Below, piece by piece: positions 16,747 through 26,896 of a stretch of DNA of 64,000 nucleotides. Each line of letters begins with the position of its first letter. The stretch's first letter is position 1. This stretch comes from Muribaculaceae bacterium. Lineage in GTDB: Bacteria > Bacteroidota > Bacteroidia > Bacteroidales > Muribaculaceae. The stretch covers positions 1-64,000 of the forward strand of contig JAFVPD010000021.1 in the NCBI GenBank assembly GCA_017505535.1, read 5' to 3'. Under the pieces are notes generated by a model. That model saw only the letters and a list, made by a program, of their open reading frames with translations, searched no databases and had not been told where the DNA came from. A program made the translations under genes and the position numbers.

Positions 16747-19152
16747 ATGGAATTGACTCACAAACTATTAAGCATTGCCTGCTGTGGCATGTTAATGACG
16801 TGTGCATCAGCTGCTTTGGCACAAAGCGAAACTGCATCGCCGGGAGTATTCACCTGTTCGACAGATGATGGCCGACAAGTAACCATCACAGTCATCAACG
16901 ATAACATTCTCAAGGTTTCTAACTTGGAGAAAGGCGAAAGCATTCCGGTGTCACAGTCGGTTATAATTGCGCCCGAAGATTTTAACGGAAACAGTACCGA
17001 ATCGGAAGATTTTCTCACCATAAAGACTCCGACCGGGGTGTCGGCTATTGTGAACAAGAATAGCGGTGCCGTTTTAATTGAAGCCAACAACAAACGATTT
17101 ATCTATGACAACGGCCAACGATGGGGCTCTGACGACCGCAGATACATCAAATTGTTCACCAATGGCGATTGCTCCTACTATGGTGCCGGCGAGCGTGGCT
17201 ACTCCTATAATTTGGCCGGCGACACGCTTGTGATGTACAATAAACAAAACTATGGCTACAAAAAGGGCGAGGAACGCATCAAGCAGATGAACATCACAAT
17301 GCCAATATTTTACTCTACCAATGGATATGCAGTGTTGTTTGACGACTATGCAGCGGCCGAGATGATTATGGGACAACCGATTGAATATATCTCAGAGAGT
17401 CCCGAGCCTGTATCGTACTACTTCATCAATGGCGGCCAAACACTTGCCGAAACGGTAAATCGTTTCACCGGCATGGTGGGCCGTCAAGAGCTTCCTCCTT
17501 TTTGGTCGATGGGATATATCACCTCAAAATATGGCTACAAGACAGCCAAAGAGACTGTCGGAGTTATCGACACTCTCAAGATGAAAGGCTATCCGGTTGA
17601 CGGTGTTGTTCTTGACCTCTACTGGTATGGAAAAGAGCAGGACATGGGACGTTTGGAATGGGAGCCCGAGCAATGGCAAGACCACACCAAGATGCTTTCA
17701 CGCCTCAAGAAAAAAGGAGTCAACACGGTTATAATCTCGCAACCCTATGTGCTCACCAATGGCAAAGCGCTCGACAATTACAACGAGCTATCGGCCAAAG
17801 GAATGTTCTGTCGCGATTCAGTGGGCAAAACCCACGATGTGACAATATGGGTGGGGCAAGGCGGAATGTTTGACGTGTCCAATCCCGACACCCGCCAATG
17901 GCTCCGCGACCGCTATAAAAAACTCACCGACGAGGGCGTTGGCGGCTGGTGGGGCGACCTCGGCGAGCCTGAAGTTCACCCCGAGTCAATCTTCCACCAT
18001 AACGGACTCACCGCTCGCCAATATCACAACCTATATGGCAATGATTGGAGTCGCATAATCTATGATTTGTATAAAGAAGAGTATCCCGAAACACGTTTGA
18101 TGACTTTGATGCGTGGCGGTACTGTGGGACTGCAACGTTACAGTGTGTTCCCATGGTCAACCGACGTGTCTCGCTCATGGGGCGGTCTCCAACCTCAAGT
18201 GACCATTATGCTCAACTCAGGATTGAGCGGATTGGGCTATATGTCTCACGACGTCGGTGGATTTGCTATCACCGAAGACTATGTTGTTGATCCTGAATTG
18301 TATGTTCGTTGGTTGCAATTGGGCACATTCTCGCCCGTGTTGCGCACCCATGCCCAACAAGTAGCAGAGCCCTATCGCTATCCCGAGCAGCAAGATATAA
18401 TACTCGATTTGATTAAAACTCGCTACCAATGGCTGCCCTACAACTATTCTATAGCCGCCGACAATGCAATGCGAGGCTATCCATTGGTGCGCCCTCTGAA
18501 TTTCTATTCCAACTCCGACAAATATGATGACATTGAAGACCAATATTTATGGGGCCCACAAGTAATGGTGGCTCCGGTATTGGAGAAGGGTGCCACATCA
18601 CGTCGCATCGTGTTCCCTCAATATGGCCGTCAATGGTGGGACTATAATAATCCTACAATGAAATATCAATCAGGCGACACTATTGAATATAGCGCACCTC
18701 TCAATGTGCTCCCATTGTTTGTGAAAGCCGGTGCAATCATAGCACAAGCCGACTATAAGATGGGTAATACGGGCGATTATCGTACCGACCGCTACACTCT
18801 TAAAGTGTTCCCCGGAAGCGGAAGCATGAACACTTATCTCTACGAAGATGACCGCAAATCGCCTAATGCCCTCAAAGATAAGCAATTCAACTATATACAG
18901 ATGACCACCGACTGTGCCACCGACCAAATGACCGTAACTCTCACATGTAGTGGAAACGGTTACAAAGGTGCTCCAGCGAAAAAAGACCTTGATTTCATCG
19001 TATATGGCATGACTCAACGTCCCAAGAGCGTGGTTGTTGACGGAAAAGCATTAAAAGCCGGCGATATAAAATATGACGACAAGACACAGTCAATCAAATT
19101 TGCCATGAAGTGGATTGTAGCCGACGAAGCTGAAATCATCATCAATAAATAA
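16747..19152 (+). CDS. Glycoside hydrolase family 31 (alpha-glucosidase/alpha-xylosidase type), exported
   Basis: GH31 enzymes cleave alpha-linked glucose or xylose residues with retention of configuration. The 801-residue protein has a signal peptide ending near SAALAQS. The (beta/alpha)8 barrel is marked by PPFWSMGYITSKYGYKT, VDGVVLDLYWYG, and GGWWGDLGEPE with Asp404 as likely nucleophile. SHDVGGF has Asp502 as likely acid/base. The C-terminal beta domains (APVLEKGATSRRIVFPQYG onward) are typical. It is convergent with the GH10-like gene of the SusCD locus and has its own promoter, so it may serve the same glycan but is separately transcribed. Exact substrate cannot be read from sequence. 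Confidence 0.92.
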   Translation: MELTHKLLSIACCGMLMTCASAALAQSETASPGVFTCSTDDGRQVTITVINDNILKVSNLEKGESIPVSQSVIIAPEDFNGNSTESEDFLTIKTPTGVSAIVNKNSGAVLIEANNKRFIYDNGQRWGSDDRRYIKLFTNGDCSYYGAGERGYSYNLAGDTLVMYNKQNYGYKKGEERIKQMNITMPIFYSTNGYAVLFDDYAAAEMIMGQPIEYISESPEPVSYYFINGGQTLAETVNRFTGMVGRQELPPFWSMGYITSKYGYKTAKETVGVIDTLKMKGYPVDGVVLDLYWYGKEQDMGRLEWEPEQWQDHTKMLSRLKKKGVNTVIISQPYVLTNGKALDNYNELSAKGMFCRDSVGKTHDVTIWVGQGGMFDVSNPDTRQWLRDRYKKLTDEGVGGWWGDLGEPEVHPESIFHHNGLTARQYHNLYGNDWSRIIYDLYKEEYPETRLMTLMRGGTVGLQRYSVFPWSTDVSRSWGGLQPQVTIMLNSGLSGLGYMSHDVGGFAITEDYVVDPELYVRWLQLGTFSPVLRTHAQQVAEPYRYPEQQDIILDLIKTRYQWLPYNYSIAADNAMRGYPLVRPLNFYSNSDKYDDIEDQYLWGPQVMVAPVLEKGATSRRIVFPQYGRQWWDYNNPTMKYQSGDTIEYSAPLNVLPLFVKAGAIIAQADYKMGNTGDYRTDRYTLKVFPGSGSMNTYLYEDDRKSPNALKDKQFNYIQMTTDCATDQMTVTLTCSGNGYKGAPAKKDLDFIVYGMTQRPKSVVVDGKALKAGDIKYDDKTQSIKFAMKWIVADEAEIIINK

Positions 19153-19175
19153 CACTACAACCACATAGAAACAAT

Positions 19176-19204
19176 AAAGGCGACACTCACTGAGTGCCGC
19201 CTTT
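19176..19204. terminator. Bidirectional terminator between GH31 and the GH10-like gene
   Basis: AAAGGCG at 19176-19182 pairs with CGCCTTT at 19198-19204, with an inner CACTCA/TGAGTG stem. It lies 24 nt after the GH31 stop and 30 nt after the stop of the convergent gene at 19234. Confidence 0.7.
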
Positions 19205-19233
19205 ACTATTTCAGTTAGGATTGATTGACGGGA

Positions 19234-21936
19234 TTATTTGACAAATTTGATTGTCTTAGTACCTTGTGCAGTAGCCACTCTGATGATGTAGGCACCGGTT
19301 GCAAGGTGGTTGAGGTCATGTTCCGATTCAACCATAACCGACTCAACGAGTTGACCGGCGATGGTGTAAACCTCAGCATTGGCCAATTGTCCGCCAACGA
19401 CAAGAATGTTGGCTGAATTTACATATATACCATCATTAACTGTAACATCTTCCACTCCTGTTCCGGCGTTATATACAAACGATATTACTTCGGAATAGGG
19501 AGTGTTTTGGAGCGATGATTTTGTTGACAACGCAAATTTACCACGAGCACGAACATAATAGGTTGTTCCGTCTTTCAATGACTTGGTGCCCAATTGAGCC
19601 GACTCAAATTTACCAACACCCAATGTTTCAGTTTTACTATTGCGACCAAACGCTGACGTTGTGCTGATTTCAAGACCAACATTTGTCAAACCGGTCCAAG
19701 GATTAACTTTGATTGCCTCATTGCTGTAAAGTGTAATGCCGTTCACATTGGGATAAGCAATCACAGGAGCAGCAGTATAGGTAACGTCCTCGGTTGTAAA
19801 TGTGATGGTTTCACTTGTTGATTTAGCACCATCTTTCATCGCAGTGATGCGAGCCGAATATTTAGTACCGGTAGAAAGTTTGGTGTCGGGAATAGCCAAT
19901 GACGCAACAGAAACCTTTGTCACATAAGTGCTATCGTTGAACGTACCTGCTTTACTGATTTCAAGGAGGTATTCAACACCTTCGCCGGCAGGAGTCCATT
20001 TGAACGTGTCATTGATTTTCACTCCGGTAGCACCAGCAGTAGGATAGGTCATAGCCATGCGAGAGTAAACAAATGACTCAACCTTTGAGGTGACTTCTTG
20101 AGCATTAGGTTTGCTTGAACGCACGCGCCAATAATAGGTCACACCTTCCGACATTGTTGGGAACTTAGAGTTAGACACACGTTTTTCACCACATTCGGCA
20201 GTTCCGATGATGTTTGTGAACGCGGCATCGGCAGCGATTTCAACCACAAAGCGAGACCCTTCACCGGTCCATTGCAAGTCAAAGAGACCGGGCGCGTTAG
20301 CTCCACCAATGGGCGAAGTGAGCGTCACAGGAGCCGACATAGTAGAAGCAGTTGCACCGGCAAACAATGGTGAATATTCGTTACCGAAACGGTCATAAAC
20401 AGCTACAGCCCAGCGATAACCCTTAGTTTTATTGTTGATTAACGTGTCGGCGTATAGCACGTTCCCATTGCGGTCTTTCTCTGCAGTTATTATAGTGTCA
20501 TTGGGCACAGTGAAGCTGTTGGTGTAGCAAATTGCTTCAAGATATTCCTTTTGGCAATAGAATTCAGCATCAGAGAGATTTTCGGGCACTGCATAAACAG
20601 TGTAACGCATTCCCTCTACAACGTCCCAAGTGAGAGTGCGGTCATTGAGAGTTACATTTGAGGTCATCTTGGGGTTGAGAGAGTTGTTCCAAGAGCGCAA
20701 AGGAGTGAGCGCTTTTGTTTGGCACACTGTTGAAGCCATGATTTCACCAAAAGTGTGGTTCACGTTGCTATTATATTTCTCAGTATAATTCATGAAAGGA
20801 CTATATTGGAAATAAGCAATACCTGACGCATTTTCGTCGCAATATTCGCGTATATTGAGCAATTGTTGAATCAACTCTTCAGCACCATCTTCAGTGAGGT
20901 CGGTCAAACCATCACCGTCAAGGTTAACACTTTCATAGAGATGGCGTCCAAAATGTTGAGCAGTATTGGCCCACCATTGAGTCAAAGGAATAAATGTTCC
21001 AGAAGTAGTCCAATAGACTTGAGGTGAAATGAAGTCGATGTAACCACCATTCAACCACGCAACAGGATCGGAATAGATAGTATTATATTGCCAATCGCTG
21101 ACAGGACCTACGGGAAGGCCGTAGCTTGTCACGTTCGGTGGGTTGGCCGATCCGGCAGGAGAAACACCAAAACATACGTAGGGTTTCTCTTTCTTAATCA
21201 TTTGGTAAACGCGAGAAAGCATCTCGTTGACATTGGCACGACGCCAGTCGCCAATCTTCATCGTTGTTCCACTTGCTGTATATTGAGCATAGTCGGGAGC
21301 TGAAGAGCTTTCGGTAGTACCACCTTGGGGGTAGAAATAGTCGTCGAAAATGATACCATCGACATCATAGTTAACAACTACCTCACGACACACGTCAACG
21401 ATGCGTTGTTTCACCTCTTCAAGGGCCGGGTTCAACACTCGGTTTGAAGAATTACCATTGATGAGCCATTCGGGGTGTGAAACTTCATAGTTGAAATCTG
21501 CACTGCCCCAAGAGCCACCTTTGTCATGATGATAACGGTAGGGATTTAACCAACCATATACCTCGATTCCACGCAAGTGGGCTTGCTCGATGATATATTC
21601 AAATGGGTCAAAAGCCGGAGCAACGCCACGTGCCGAAGAAACCGCATCAGACCAAGGCTCGTAAGATGACTTATAGTTGGCATCGCAACAAGATCTGACG
21701 TGATAGTAAAGCACGTTTATGTTTTGGCGTTTGAGTTTATCCAATGCTTTGCAAAGGATATTTTTGTGAGATGCAGCTGTACCCTCGGTAATGGCACTTG
21801 TAGGCCAGTTGCTACCAAGATAGGGCGACATCCAAATGGCACGATGTTCGCGATCTTGAGCATCGGCCGACATCAATGTGCCGATCAACAATGCCGTCGC
21901 AGCAAACATACGCACAATGTTCTTGAAATTTTTCAT
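19234..21936 (-). CDS. Family-10-like glycoside hydrolase (GHL10/DUF187) with T9SS-type C-terminal domain
   Basis: The 900-residue protein has a signal peptide (MFAATALLIGTLMSADA). Residues about 28-370 are a GHL10 barrel, seen in REHRAIWMSPYLGSNWPTSA, NVLYYHVRSCCDANYKS, RGIEVYGWLNPYRYH, YDVDGIIFDDYFYPQGG and DFISPQVYWTTS. The middle (about 400-800) holds fibronectin-III-like units such as TSPIGGANAPGLFDLQWTGE and TYPTAGATGVKINDTFKWTP. The last 70 residues (ANAEVYTIAGQLVESVM, then TGAYIIRVATAQGTKTIKFV) match a type A T9SS sorting domain, so it is likely secreted through PorU/PorV. It is the last gene of the SusCD locus, preceded by a hairpin at 21958-21991. GHL10 members act on glycans or glycan-peptides; substrate unknown. 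Confidence 0.88.
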   Translation of the reverse strand: MKNFKNIVRMFAATALLIGTLMSADAQDREHRAIWMSPYLGSNWPTSAITEGTAASHKNILCKALDKLKRQNINVLYYHVRSCCDANYKSSYEPWSDAVSSARGVAPAFDPFEYIIEQAHLRGIEVYGWLNPYRYHHDKGGSWGSADFNYEVSHPEWLINGNSSNRVLNPALEEVKQRIVDVCREVVVNYDVDGIIFDDYFYPQGGTTESSSAPDYAQYTASGTTMKIGDWRRANVNEMLSRVYQMIKKEKPYVCFGVSPAGSANPPNVTSYGLPVGPVSDWQYNTIYSDPVAWLNGGYIDFISPQVYWTTSGTFIPLTQWWANTAQHFGRHLYESVNLDGDGLTDLTEDGAEELIQQLLNIREYCDENASGIAYFQYSPFMNYTEKYNSNVNHTFGEIMASTVCQTKALTPLRSWNNSLNPKMTSNVTLNDRTLTWDVVEGMRYTVYAVPENLSDAEFYCQKEYLEAICYTNSFTVPNDTIITAEKDRNGNVLYADTLINNKTKGYRWAVAVYDRFGNEYSPLFAGATASTMSAPVTLTSPIGGANAPGLFDLQWTGEGSRFVVEIAADAAFTNIIGTAECGEKRVSNSKFPTMSEGVTYYWRVRSSKPNAQEVTSKVESFVYSRMAMTYPTAGATGVKINDTFKWTPAGEGVEYLLEISKAGTFNDSTYVTKVSVASLAIPDTKLSTGTKYSARITAMKDGAKSTSETITFTTEDVTYTAAPVIAYPNVNGITLYSNEAIKVNPWTGLTNVGLEISTTSAFGRNSKTETLGVGKFESAQLGTKSLKDGTTYYVRARGKFALSTKSSLQNTPYSEVISFVYNAGTGVEDVTVNDGIYVNSANILVVGGQLANAEVYTIAGQLVESVMVESEHDLNHLATGAYIIRVATAQGTKTIKFVK

Positions 21937-21957
21937 GTTTATTTATTTATGACAAAT

Positions 21958-21991
21958 AAAGGTAACCGCCTCTTGCGCGGCAGTTACCTTT
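21958..21991 (-). terminator. Hairpin upstream of the GH10-like gene (terminator or attenuator)
   Basis: AAAGGTAA (21958-21965) pairs with TTACCTTT (21984-21991), with an inner CCGC/GCGG stem. On the minus strand the stem is followed by ATTTG, a weak T-run. It lies between two genes of the same locus, so it may reduce read-through into the GH10-like gene. Confidence 0.5.
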
Positions 21992-22026
21992 ATTAGGGTT
22001 TATTTCAAATTCTCTTCAATCGAGGA

Positions 22027-23826
22027 TTAGAAAAGTTTAGTTAGAGTTGGGTTGATTGTAATACCATAACCTGCATCTTCTGTTTCGCCGTAACGTTGAC
22101 ATTTTCCTGTAGCAGGATCATAGTAAACAATACCTGTTCCAATACCTGATGCGTCACCATCTTCGGCACGGAAGCAGAAGTAAACGCGACCTGAATTTTC
22201 ATCAAGAGCAAATTGAGTTGTGTGAACTTGCTCATCGGCAGTGGTGTTAACAGGGTCGGCTTGCATTGCAACCTTTGCAACCGGAGAGTTCAAAGAACCT
22301 TCTTCAGTGTCACCGGGTAGCGTATAGTGATAGAAACCTGAATTAGTTGTTTCAATGCGCCATACGTAAAGAGCTTTGCGAGCTTCATCAATAACAAATG
22401 TACGGAGTTTGACACCGCTCAATACAATTGGATAGGGCGATGCAGCAGCGGCAGCGGCAGCAGCAGTTGGGTAGATGTCGCTATCTTTGAAACGGTAAAT
22501 ACCATTACCAGAATAGTTTTTACCCCACCACCAAACACCTTTTGAGTCTTTTTGCATACCGGCAGAGATTGCACCATAAGCAATACCACGGTTGTAATAA
22601 GGTATAAGGTCGTTTTCAAACACATACGAACCACGGAACGAAGCATCACTTGCATCTTGTGTTTCAACAGCACCGCGAGTACTCAATGGAATAGACGAAA
22701 CACCATTATTACGGTCGGAATAATAGAGGTCAGAGCCATAAACATATCCTTGGAATGGGTCCATGAAGGCAGCTTGTCCTTCATTAGAAACTACTGTGTT
22801 AACACCTGTACCATCAACATTCATGGCAGTGATTTTACCATCACCGAGGTTGTCACTTTCGTCGTTTACATAGTAGTATTGCTTACCTGAGTCAAGAATA
22901 TAGATACAATGTTGAGTGACAGCTTCACCATCAGCACCTACTTGATTGTATGAGCCATAGCAGATGTTGAAAGGAGTGCTACCGGCTTTAACACCCATAT
23001 CATAAGGAGATACTTTAGTACCAGGAACGAATTGAGGATCGGTTTCGTTCACAAGCTTGAGAGCTTTGATATTACCATCAACTTGCGCATAGTACAAAGT
23101 TGGAGCTTCGTAGTTACAAGCAACTTGAACGTTGTAATAAGTGGGCTCAAGAGGACGTTCAGCAGCACCTTCGCGATCTACGTCAAATGTAGTTTCAATG
23201 TCGATGCGTTGAGAACCGATATTGCTAAATTTAACCTTACCGGGGTATTCAATCACATACTCTTCACCTACTTTTTGACCATAACCAACCCAAGTGTTGT
23301 TCACAACTTGAGCAGCAACTTCAGGGTCTTCAAAAGTAGTACCTTCGGGGAAGATCCAAGTATATTTCACCTTGAGGTCTTCGGGGTTGGGCAATTCAAG
23401 GTTGAATGATACAGTAGTAGCGTTAATTTCGATGATAGAGTCGCTTTGTTCAGCAACAGTCAAGATAGGCACAATATCATAAATCAACAGAGGATATGTG
23501 CGGCTGTAAGACTTACCATCGTTAGCATCAATTGTAAGAGTCACATTATAGAGACCAGCAGCCTCATATTTGTGAGTGGGATTTGTTTCGTTAGAGGTTG
23601 TTCCGTCACCGAAGTCCCAAGTAGTAGTACCTGTTTTTTCAGAGATGTTGTTGAATTGGATAGTTGATACAACATAGTAGTCAACTACATATTCTTCACC
23701 GGCAACAGCATAGGTGAAATCTACATCGGCGTCGGGGAAATTTTGAATTTCAGGCTCTTGGTCAACACACGCCACCATAGCGAGCGAGGCAACCAGCGAA
23801 AGACCTAATTTATTTATAAATTTCAT
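22027..23826 (-). CDS. PKD-domain surface lipoprotein of the SusCD locus
   Basis: The 599-residue protein has a lipoprotein signal (VASLAMVACVDQEP, Cys near 20). Residues about 55-115 form a PKD fold with the hallmark TTTWDFGDGTTSNETNPTHK. After a second beta domain (VKYTWIFPEGTTFED) the rest contains repeating strand units such as GNIKALKLVNE, GQAAFMDPFQGYVYGSDLYY and RKALYVWRIETT, suggesting a beta-propeller. PKD-like lipoproteins commonly accompany SusCD pairs and are thought to bind glycan at the cell surface. A run of eight alanines (AAAAAAAAS) is encoded near 22440-22465 by GCN triplets. It lies between the lipoprotein gene at 23846 and the GH10-like gene. Confidence 0.82.
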   Translation of the reverse strand: MKFINKLGLSLVASLAMVACVDQEPEIQNFPDADVDFTYAVAGEEYVVDYYVVSTIQFNNISEKTGTTTWDFGDGTTSNETNPTHKYEAAGLYNVTLTIDANDGKSYSRTYPLLIYDIVPILTVAEQSDSIIEINATTVSFNLELPNPEDLKVKYTWIFPEGTTFEDPEVAAQVVNNTWVGYGQKVGEEYVIEYPGKVKFSNIGSQRIDIETTFDVDREGAAERPLEPTYYNVQVACNYEAPTLYYAQVDGNIKALKLVNETDPQFVPGTKVSPYDMGVKAGSTPFNICYGSYNQVGADGEAVTQHCIYILDSGKQYYYVNDESDNLGDGKITAMNVDGTGVNTVVSNEGQAAFMDPFQGYVYGSDLYYSDRNNGVSSIPLSTRGAVETQDASDASFRGSYVFENDLIPYYNRGIAYGAISAGMQKDSKGVWWWGKNYSGNGIYRFKDSDIYPTAAAAAAAASPYPIVLSGVKLRTFVIDEARKALYVWRIETTNSGFYHYTLPGDTEEGSLNSPVAKVAMQADPVNTTADEQVHTTQFALDENSGRVYFCFRAEDGDASGIGTGIVYYDPATGKCQRYGETEDAGYGITINPTLTKLF

Positions 23827-23845
23827 AATCGTTAAGCCTTAATCG

Positions 23846-24961
23846 TTAGTTAATAGTAATTGTATAAGGAACAGAACCGTTAGCTACGCCCATATTACCT
23901 TTATCATCTTCAACTTTAAAGAGAGTTTCAATGTGGTAATCGCGAGTGAATGTAACGGCATAAGCCTTACCATCATAAATCCATTCTTCAAATGAAATCA
24001 CAGATAAGAGTTCAGCAAAAGCAGGAAGATATTCCTCTTTTACAGAGTTTACGATAGAACCAAGGTCATCATCGTAACGGCAGAATACCCACTCAGCAGC
24101 ATCATAAACAGGGTAAACTTTTACATTGTTGTCAGCAGTCAATACGGCGCCGTCTTCTGTAATAGTTACATCTTCTATCGCAACAACTTTAGCAACAGTT
24201 ACACTATCAACAACCGAATTGTAGTAGTAATTGATGATAGCATCTTCCGAAGCTTCGGTAGTTGTGTACCAACGATCGGATTTGTCGGCAAGCGCAGCAC
24301 CTGCGTCACCTTCATCTATCTTGATGTCGGTAGGAAGATTGGTGCCATATTTTGCATTAATTTCACCAACCCATTCATTAGTGAATTCGTAGTTAAGATA
24401 TACAGCGCGCAATGCATTGTAGTAGCTATCTGTAACAAGGTTTGAAATCACTGTAGCCTTGAATTCTTCATCAAAACCTTCGGGATAGTAAAGGTCAAAC
24501 TTCTTTTGATCCCACTCTTTGATGTTTATCCAAGAAACAGGAGATAAAGTGCTTGAAACAGGTACATTGTTGACCATTTCAAACTCTGTTCCATTCCAAG
24601 TTGATGGATCGTGAGGGAATGTAGCGATACACTGCATGGTTCTCACAGTGTCAACACCACCGCCCGACTTTGTATAGGTGAGAGCGGTACCGGCCAATTT
24701 GGTAGTTGCCTGAGCGTTTTCAGTGCGCACTACGCTATACCAAACAGAACCTTCAACGGGAGTAAAGCCTTCCTCTGTCCAATATTTAGCTTTGAAAGAG
24801 AAAGCTTCGCCTGCCTTACAAGCTGTAGAACCTACCTCCCAATAACATGTCGGCACGTATTGACCGATCTGCATGTGATCGGCCATAGGGTCGTTTTTCT
24901 CGCATGAAGAAAGTGCGAGCAAACCGCAAGCCAACAGTCCTAATTTATATTGTATTTTCAT
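23846..24961 (-). CDS. SusCD-associated lipoprotein of unknown family
   Basis: The 371-residue protein has a lipoprotein signal (LLACGLLALSSCEKND, Cys at about 20), so it is probably a surface or outer-membrane lipoprotein. I do not recognise a domain. The N-terminal part is beta-like and includes PTCYWEVGSTACKAGEAFSF and VEGSVWYSVVRTE; the middle is acidic and tyrosine-rich (KFDLYYPEGFDEEFKATVIS). Its position, 30 nt downstream of susD and 19 nt upstream of the PKD lipoprotein, is where SusE/F-like glycan-binding or adaptor proteins lie, so a ligand-binding role is the most likely guess. Confidence 0.75.
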   Translation of the reverse strand: MKIQYKLGLLACGLLALSSCEKNDPMADHMQIGQYVPTCYWEVGSTACKAGEAFSFKAKYWTEEGFTPVEGSVWYSVVRTENAQATTKLAGTALTYTKSGGGVDTVRTMQCIATFPHDPSTWNGTEFEMVNNVPVSSTLSPVSWINIKEWDQKKFDLYYPEGFDEEFKATVISNLVTDSYYNALRAVYLNYEFTNEWVGEINAKYGTNLPTDIKIDEGDAGAALADKSDRWYTTTEASEDAIINYYYNSVVDSVTVAKVVAIEDVTITEDGAVLTADNNVKVYPVYDAAEWVFCRYDDDLGSIVNSVKEEYLPAFAELLSVISFEEWIYDGKAYAVTFTRDYHIETLFKVEDDKGNMGVANGSVPYTITIN

Positions 24962-24991
24962 AATTAAATCTTATTTTAAATTACTCATGAA

Positions 24992-26890
24992 TTATTCAGC
25001 AGTAAGAGAAGAACGAACACCATAATCAAGGGCCCAGTTCATAGGTTTCTTCAACCATTCAGGGTTCTTGTAGGCACCAACGCGTACAACCTCTTTCATA
25101 TTGTAGATGTCTTCAGTTTGGGGGTCATAGTTAAGACGTTGAATCCAAGTGTTTTCTTTTTGTTCATCGGTCAAACCATTTACCCAATAAGCATCATATA
25201 GGTTGTATGGGCGACGTAGAGTTGGATAAACGATTTCGTTTGATTCGCCAACACCATATTTGTTACGGTTGTTGCTATAGTGATAGCGACGCATGTCGGT
25301 CCATTGTTCGGGTTGCATATACATTGAGATGTATTTTTGAGTCATCAAGTCATAAAGAGTATAATTTGATGCATCAAAGAACCAGTGTTTTTGACCGATT
25401 TCAGTAACAGGTTTTGTCTCAGTACGTTTTGAACCACTTCCAACGTTGTCAAGGAATGCCAAAATCATAGCGTTGAAACGTTCTTCGTTACGAGCAACAG
25501 TTGAGGCATTTTCTTCTCCAGTTAAAGCAACACCAACGCCCGGATACACACCATTATTATCGGCAAGGAAGCGATCTAAGTGACGTTGAATATTCATTTG
25601 AGAAGCTTCTTTAGCAAGAGCACATGCTGTAGCTTTATCGCCCATCCAATAGTAAGCTTCGGCTTTGATGAAGTAAAGTTCTTCCATAGTGAAGATGGGG
25701 TTGTAACCATCGTTCTTAGCATAAGCTCCGGCGAACATGTTTGGATAGTGAGCTTGTTTGAATGTGCTACCTGAACCGATATTGTTTTCAAGATAACGAA
25801 GCATGATCTTGGTGTTGGCATTTGAAGCAGAGATAGGACCATTTTGAGGCACCATGAGGAGCATCAAACGTGGGTCAGCACCATATCCATTACCATTACC
25901 TGAAGATGTTGCAGCTGCCATCATACCTTGTTTATCTTCAATACCGGGGTTGATTACACCCATACAATCTTGAACAAAGAATTTAGAAGGAACAGCCTCA
26001 TGCAAACGGTTGTCGCGAGATTCCCAAGAATTGATTTTGGGCTGAGCTTCACCCCAAGGACAGTTTTGAGTTTGTGTACCACCGTCAAAATTGTAACGTG
26101 GTTCGTTACCAAACCAAGCGCCATAACGCAAATCGCCTGAGCGCCAAATATTGATAGCCTTGTCGGCAGCATCAATAATTTGTTTACACATTGCCGGGCT
26201 ACGGTCAATGTTGGGGATATTACGGAGCAACAAACGTGCTTTTACGGCATATAAAAGGCCTTTCCAACCATCAAGATTACCTGCATAAACGCGGTCTTGA
26301 ATAGCATCAATCACACGGTTTGTTTCAGCATTAATGACTGCGGGATCTTCATACATAGCTTCGAGGGCCTCGATTTCATCAAACATCCATTGGTAGATGA
26401 AAGCTTGAGAGTCGTAGTGAGGAGTGTTTGAAAGATACACCTCAGTAAGTGGCATATCACCAAAAGCATCGGTAGTCAATTGAGTTGACATCAAACGTAT
26501 AGTACGACCAATAAGTTCATAGTTTGGCGACTTGATTAATTGAGAGTTCTCAATAAGTTCTTTTGCGTTCACACCGATATCATAGAAGTGACGACGCCAT
26601 TGTGGGTGACGGTTGATGTTAAGGAATTCCCAACCTTGTTTGTAGGGATAAGAACCAGTCTGAGATTTACCTGTTGTAGTGAGACACTGCGAAAGGAAAA
26701 CGTTATACTCAGCATGGTCATAAACAGTTTGTTGTGCATAGAACACGACAACAGGCAAGCCTTGGTCGGCAGTGTTGGTGTGTGCCTTGTCAATGCTTAC
26801 ATTATCGGCAAGAGTGTCCTCACAACTTGTCATAGACATTCCCATGAGAACGCCCAATGATAAAGCAGAAAATATTTTAAACTTATTCAT
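24992..26890 (-). CDS. SusD/RagB-family nutrient-binding outer-membrane lipoprotein
   Basis: SusD-like lipoproteins form the lid over a SusC channel and bind the ligand. The 632-residue protein has a lipoprotein signal (LGVLMGMSMTSCEDT). The all-helical SusD core with TPR-like units is seen in LIGRTIRLMSTQLTTDAFGD, then MFDEIEALEAMYEDP, and GLLYAVKARLLLRNIPNID. The later FTMEELYFIKAEAYYWMGDK segment is a typical SusD helix. It belongs to the SusD-like group that lacks an obvious SGDS-type loop, and its length is normal. Its start follows the susC stop by 6 nt, so translation is coupled. Confidence 0.92.
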   Translation of the reverse strand: MNKFKIFSALSLGVLMGMSMTSCEDTLADNVSIDKAHTNTADQGLPVVVFYAQQTVYDHAEYNVFLSQCLTTTGKSQTGSYPYKQGWEFLNINRHPQWRRHFYDIGVNAKELIENSQLIKSPNYELIGRTIRLMSTQLTTDAFGDMPLTEVYLSNTPHYDSQAFIYQWMFDEIEALEAMYEDPAVINAETNRVIDAIQDRVYAGNLDGWKGLLYAVKARLLLRNIPNIDRSPAMCKQIIDAADKAINIWRSGDLRYGAWFGNEPRYNFDGGTQTQNCPWGEAQPKINSWESRDNRLHEAVPSKFFVQDCMGVINPGIEDKQGMMAAATSSGNGNGYGADPRLMLLMVPQNGPISASNANTKIMLRYLENNIGSGSTFKQAHYPNMFAGAYAKNDGYNPIFTMEELYFIKAEAYYWMGDKATACALAKEASQMNIQRHLDRFLADNNGVYPGVGVALTGEENASTVARNEERFNAMILAFLDNVGSGSKRTETKPVTEIGQKHWFFDASNYTLYDLMTQKYISMYMQPEQWTDMRRYHYSNNRNKYGVGESNEIVYPTLRRPYNLYDAYWVNGLTDEQKENTWIQRLNYDPQTEDIYNMKEVVRVGAYKNPEWLKKPMNWALDYGVRSSLTAE

Positions 26891-26896
26891 AGCCTA

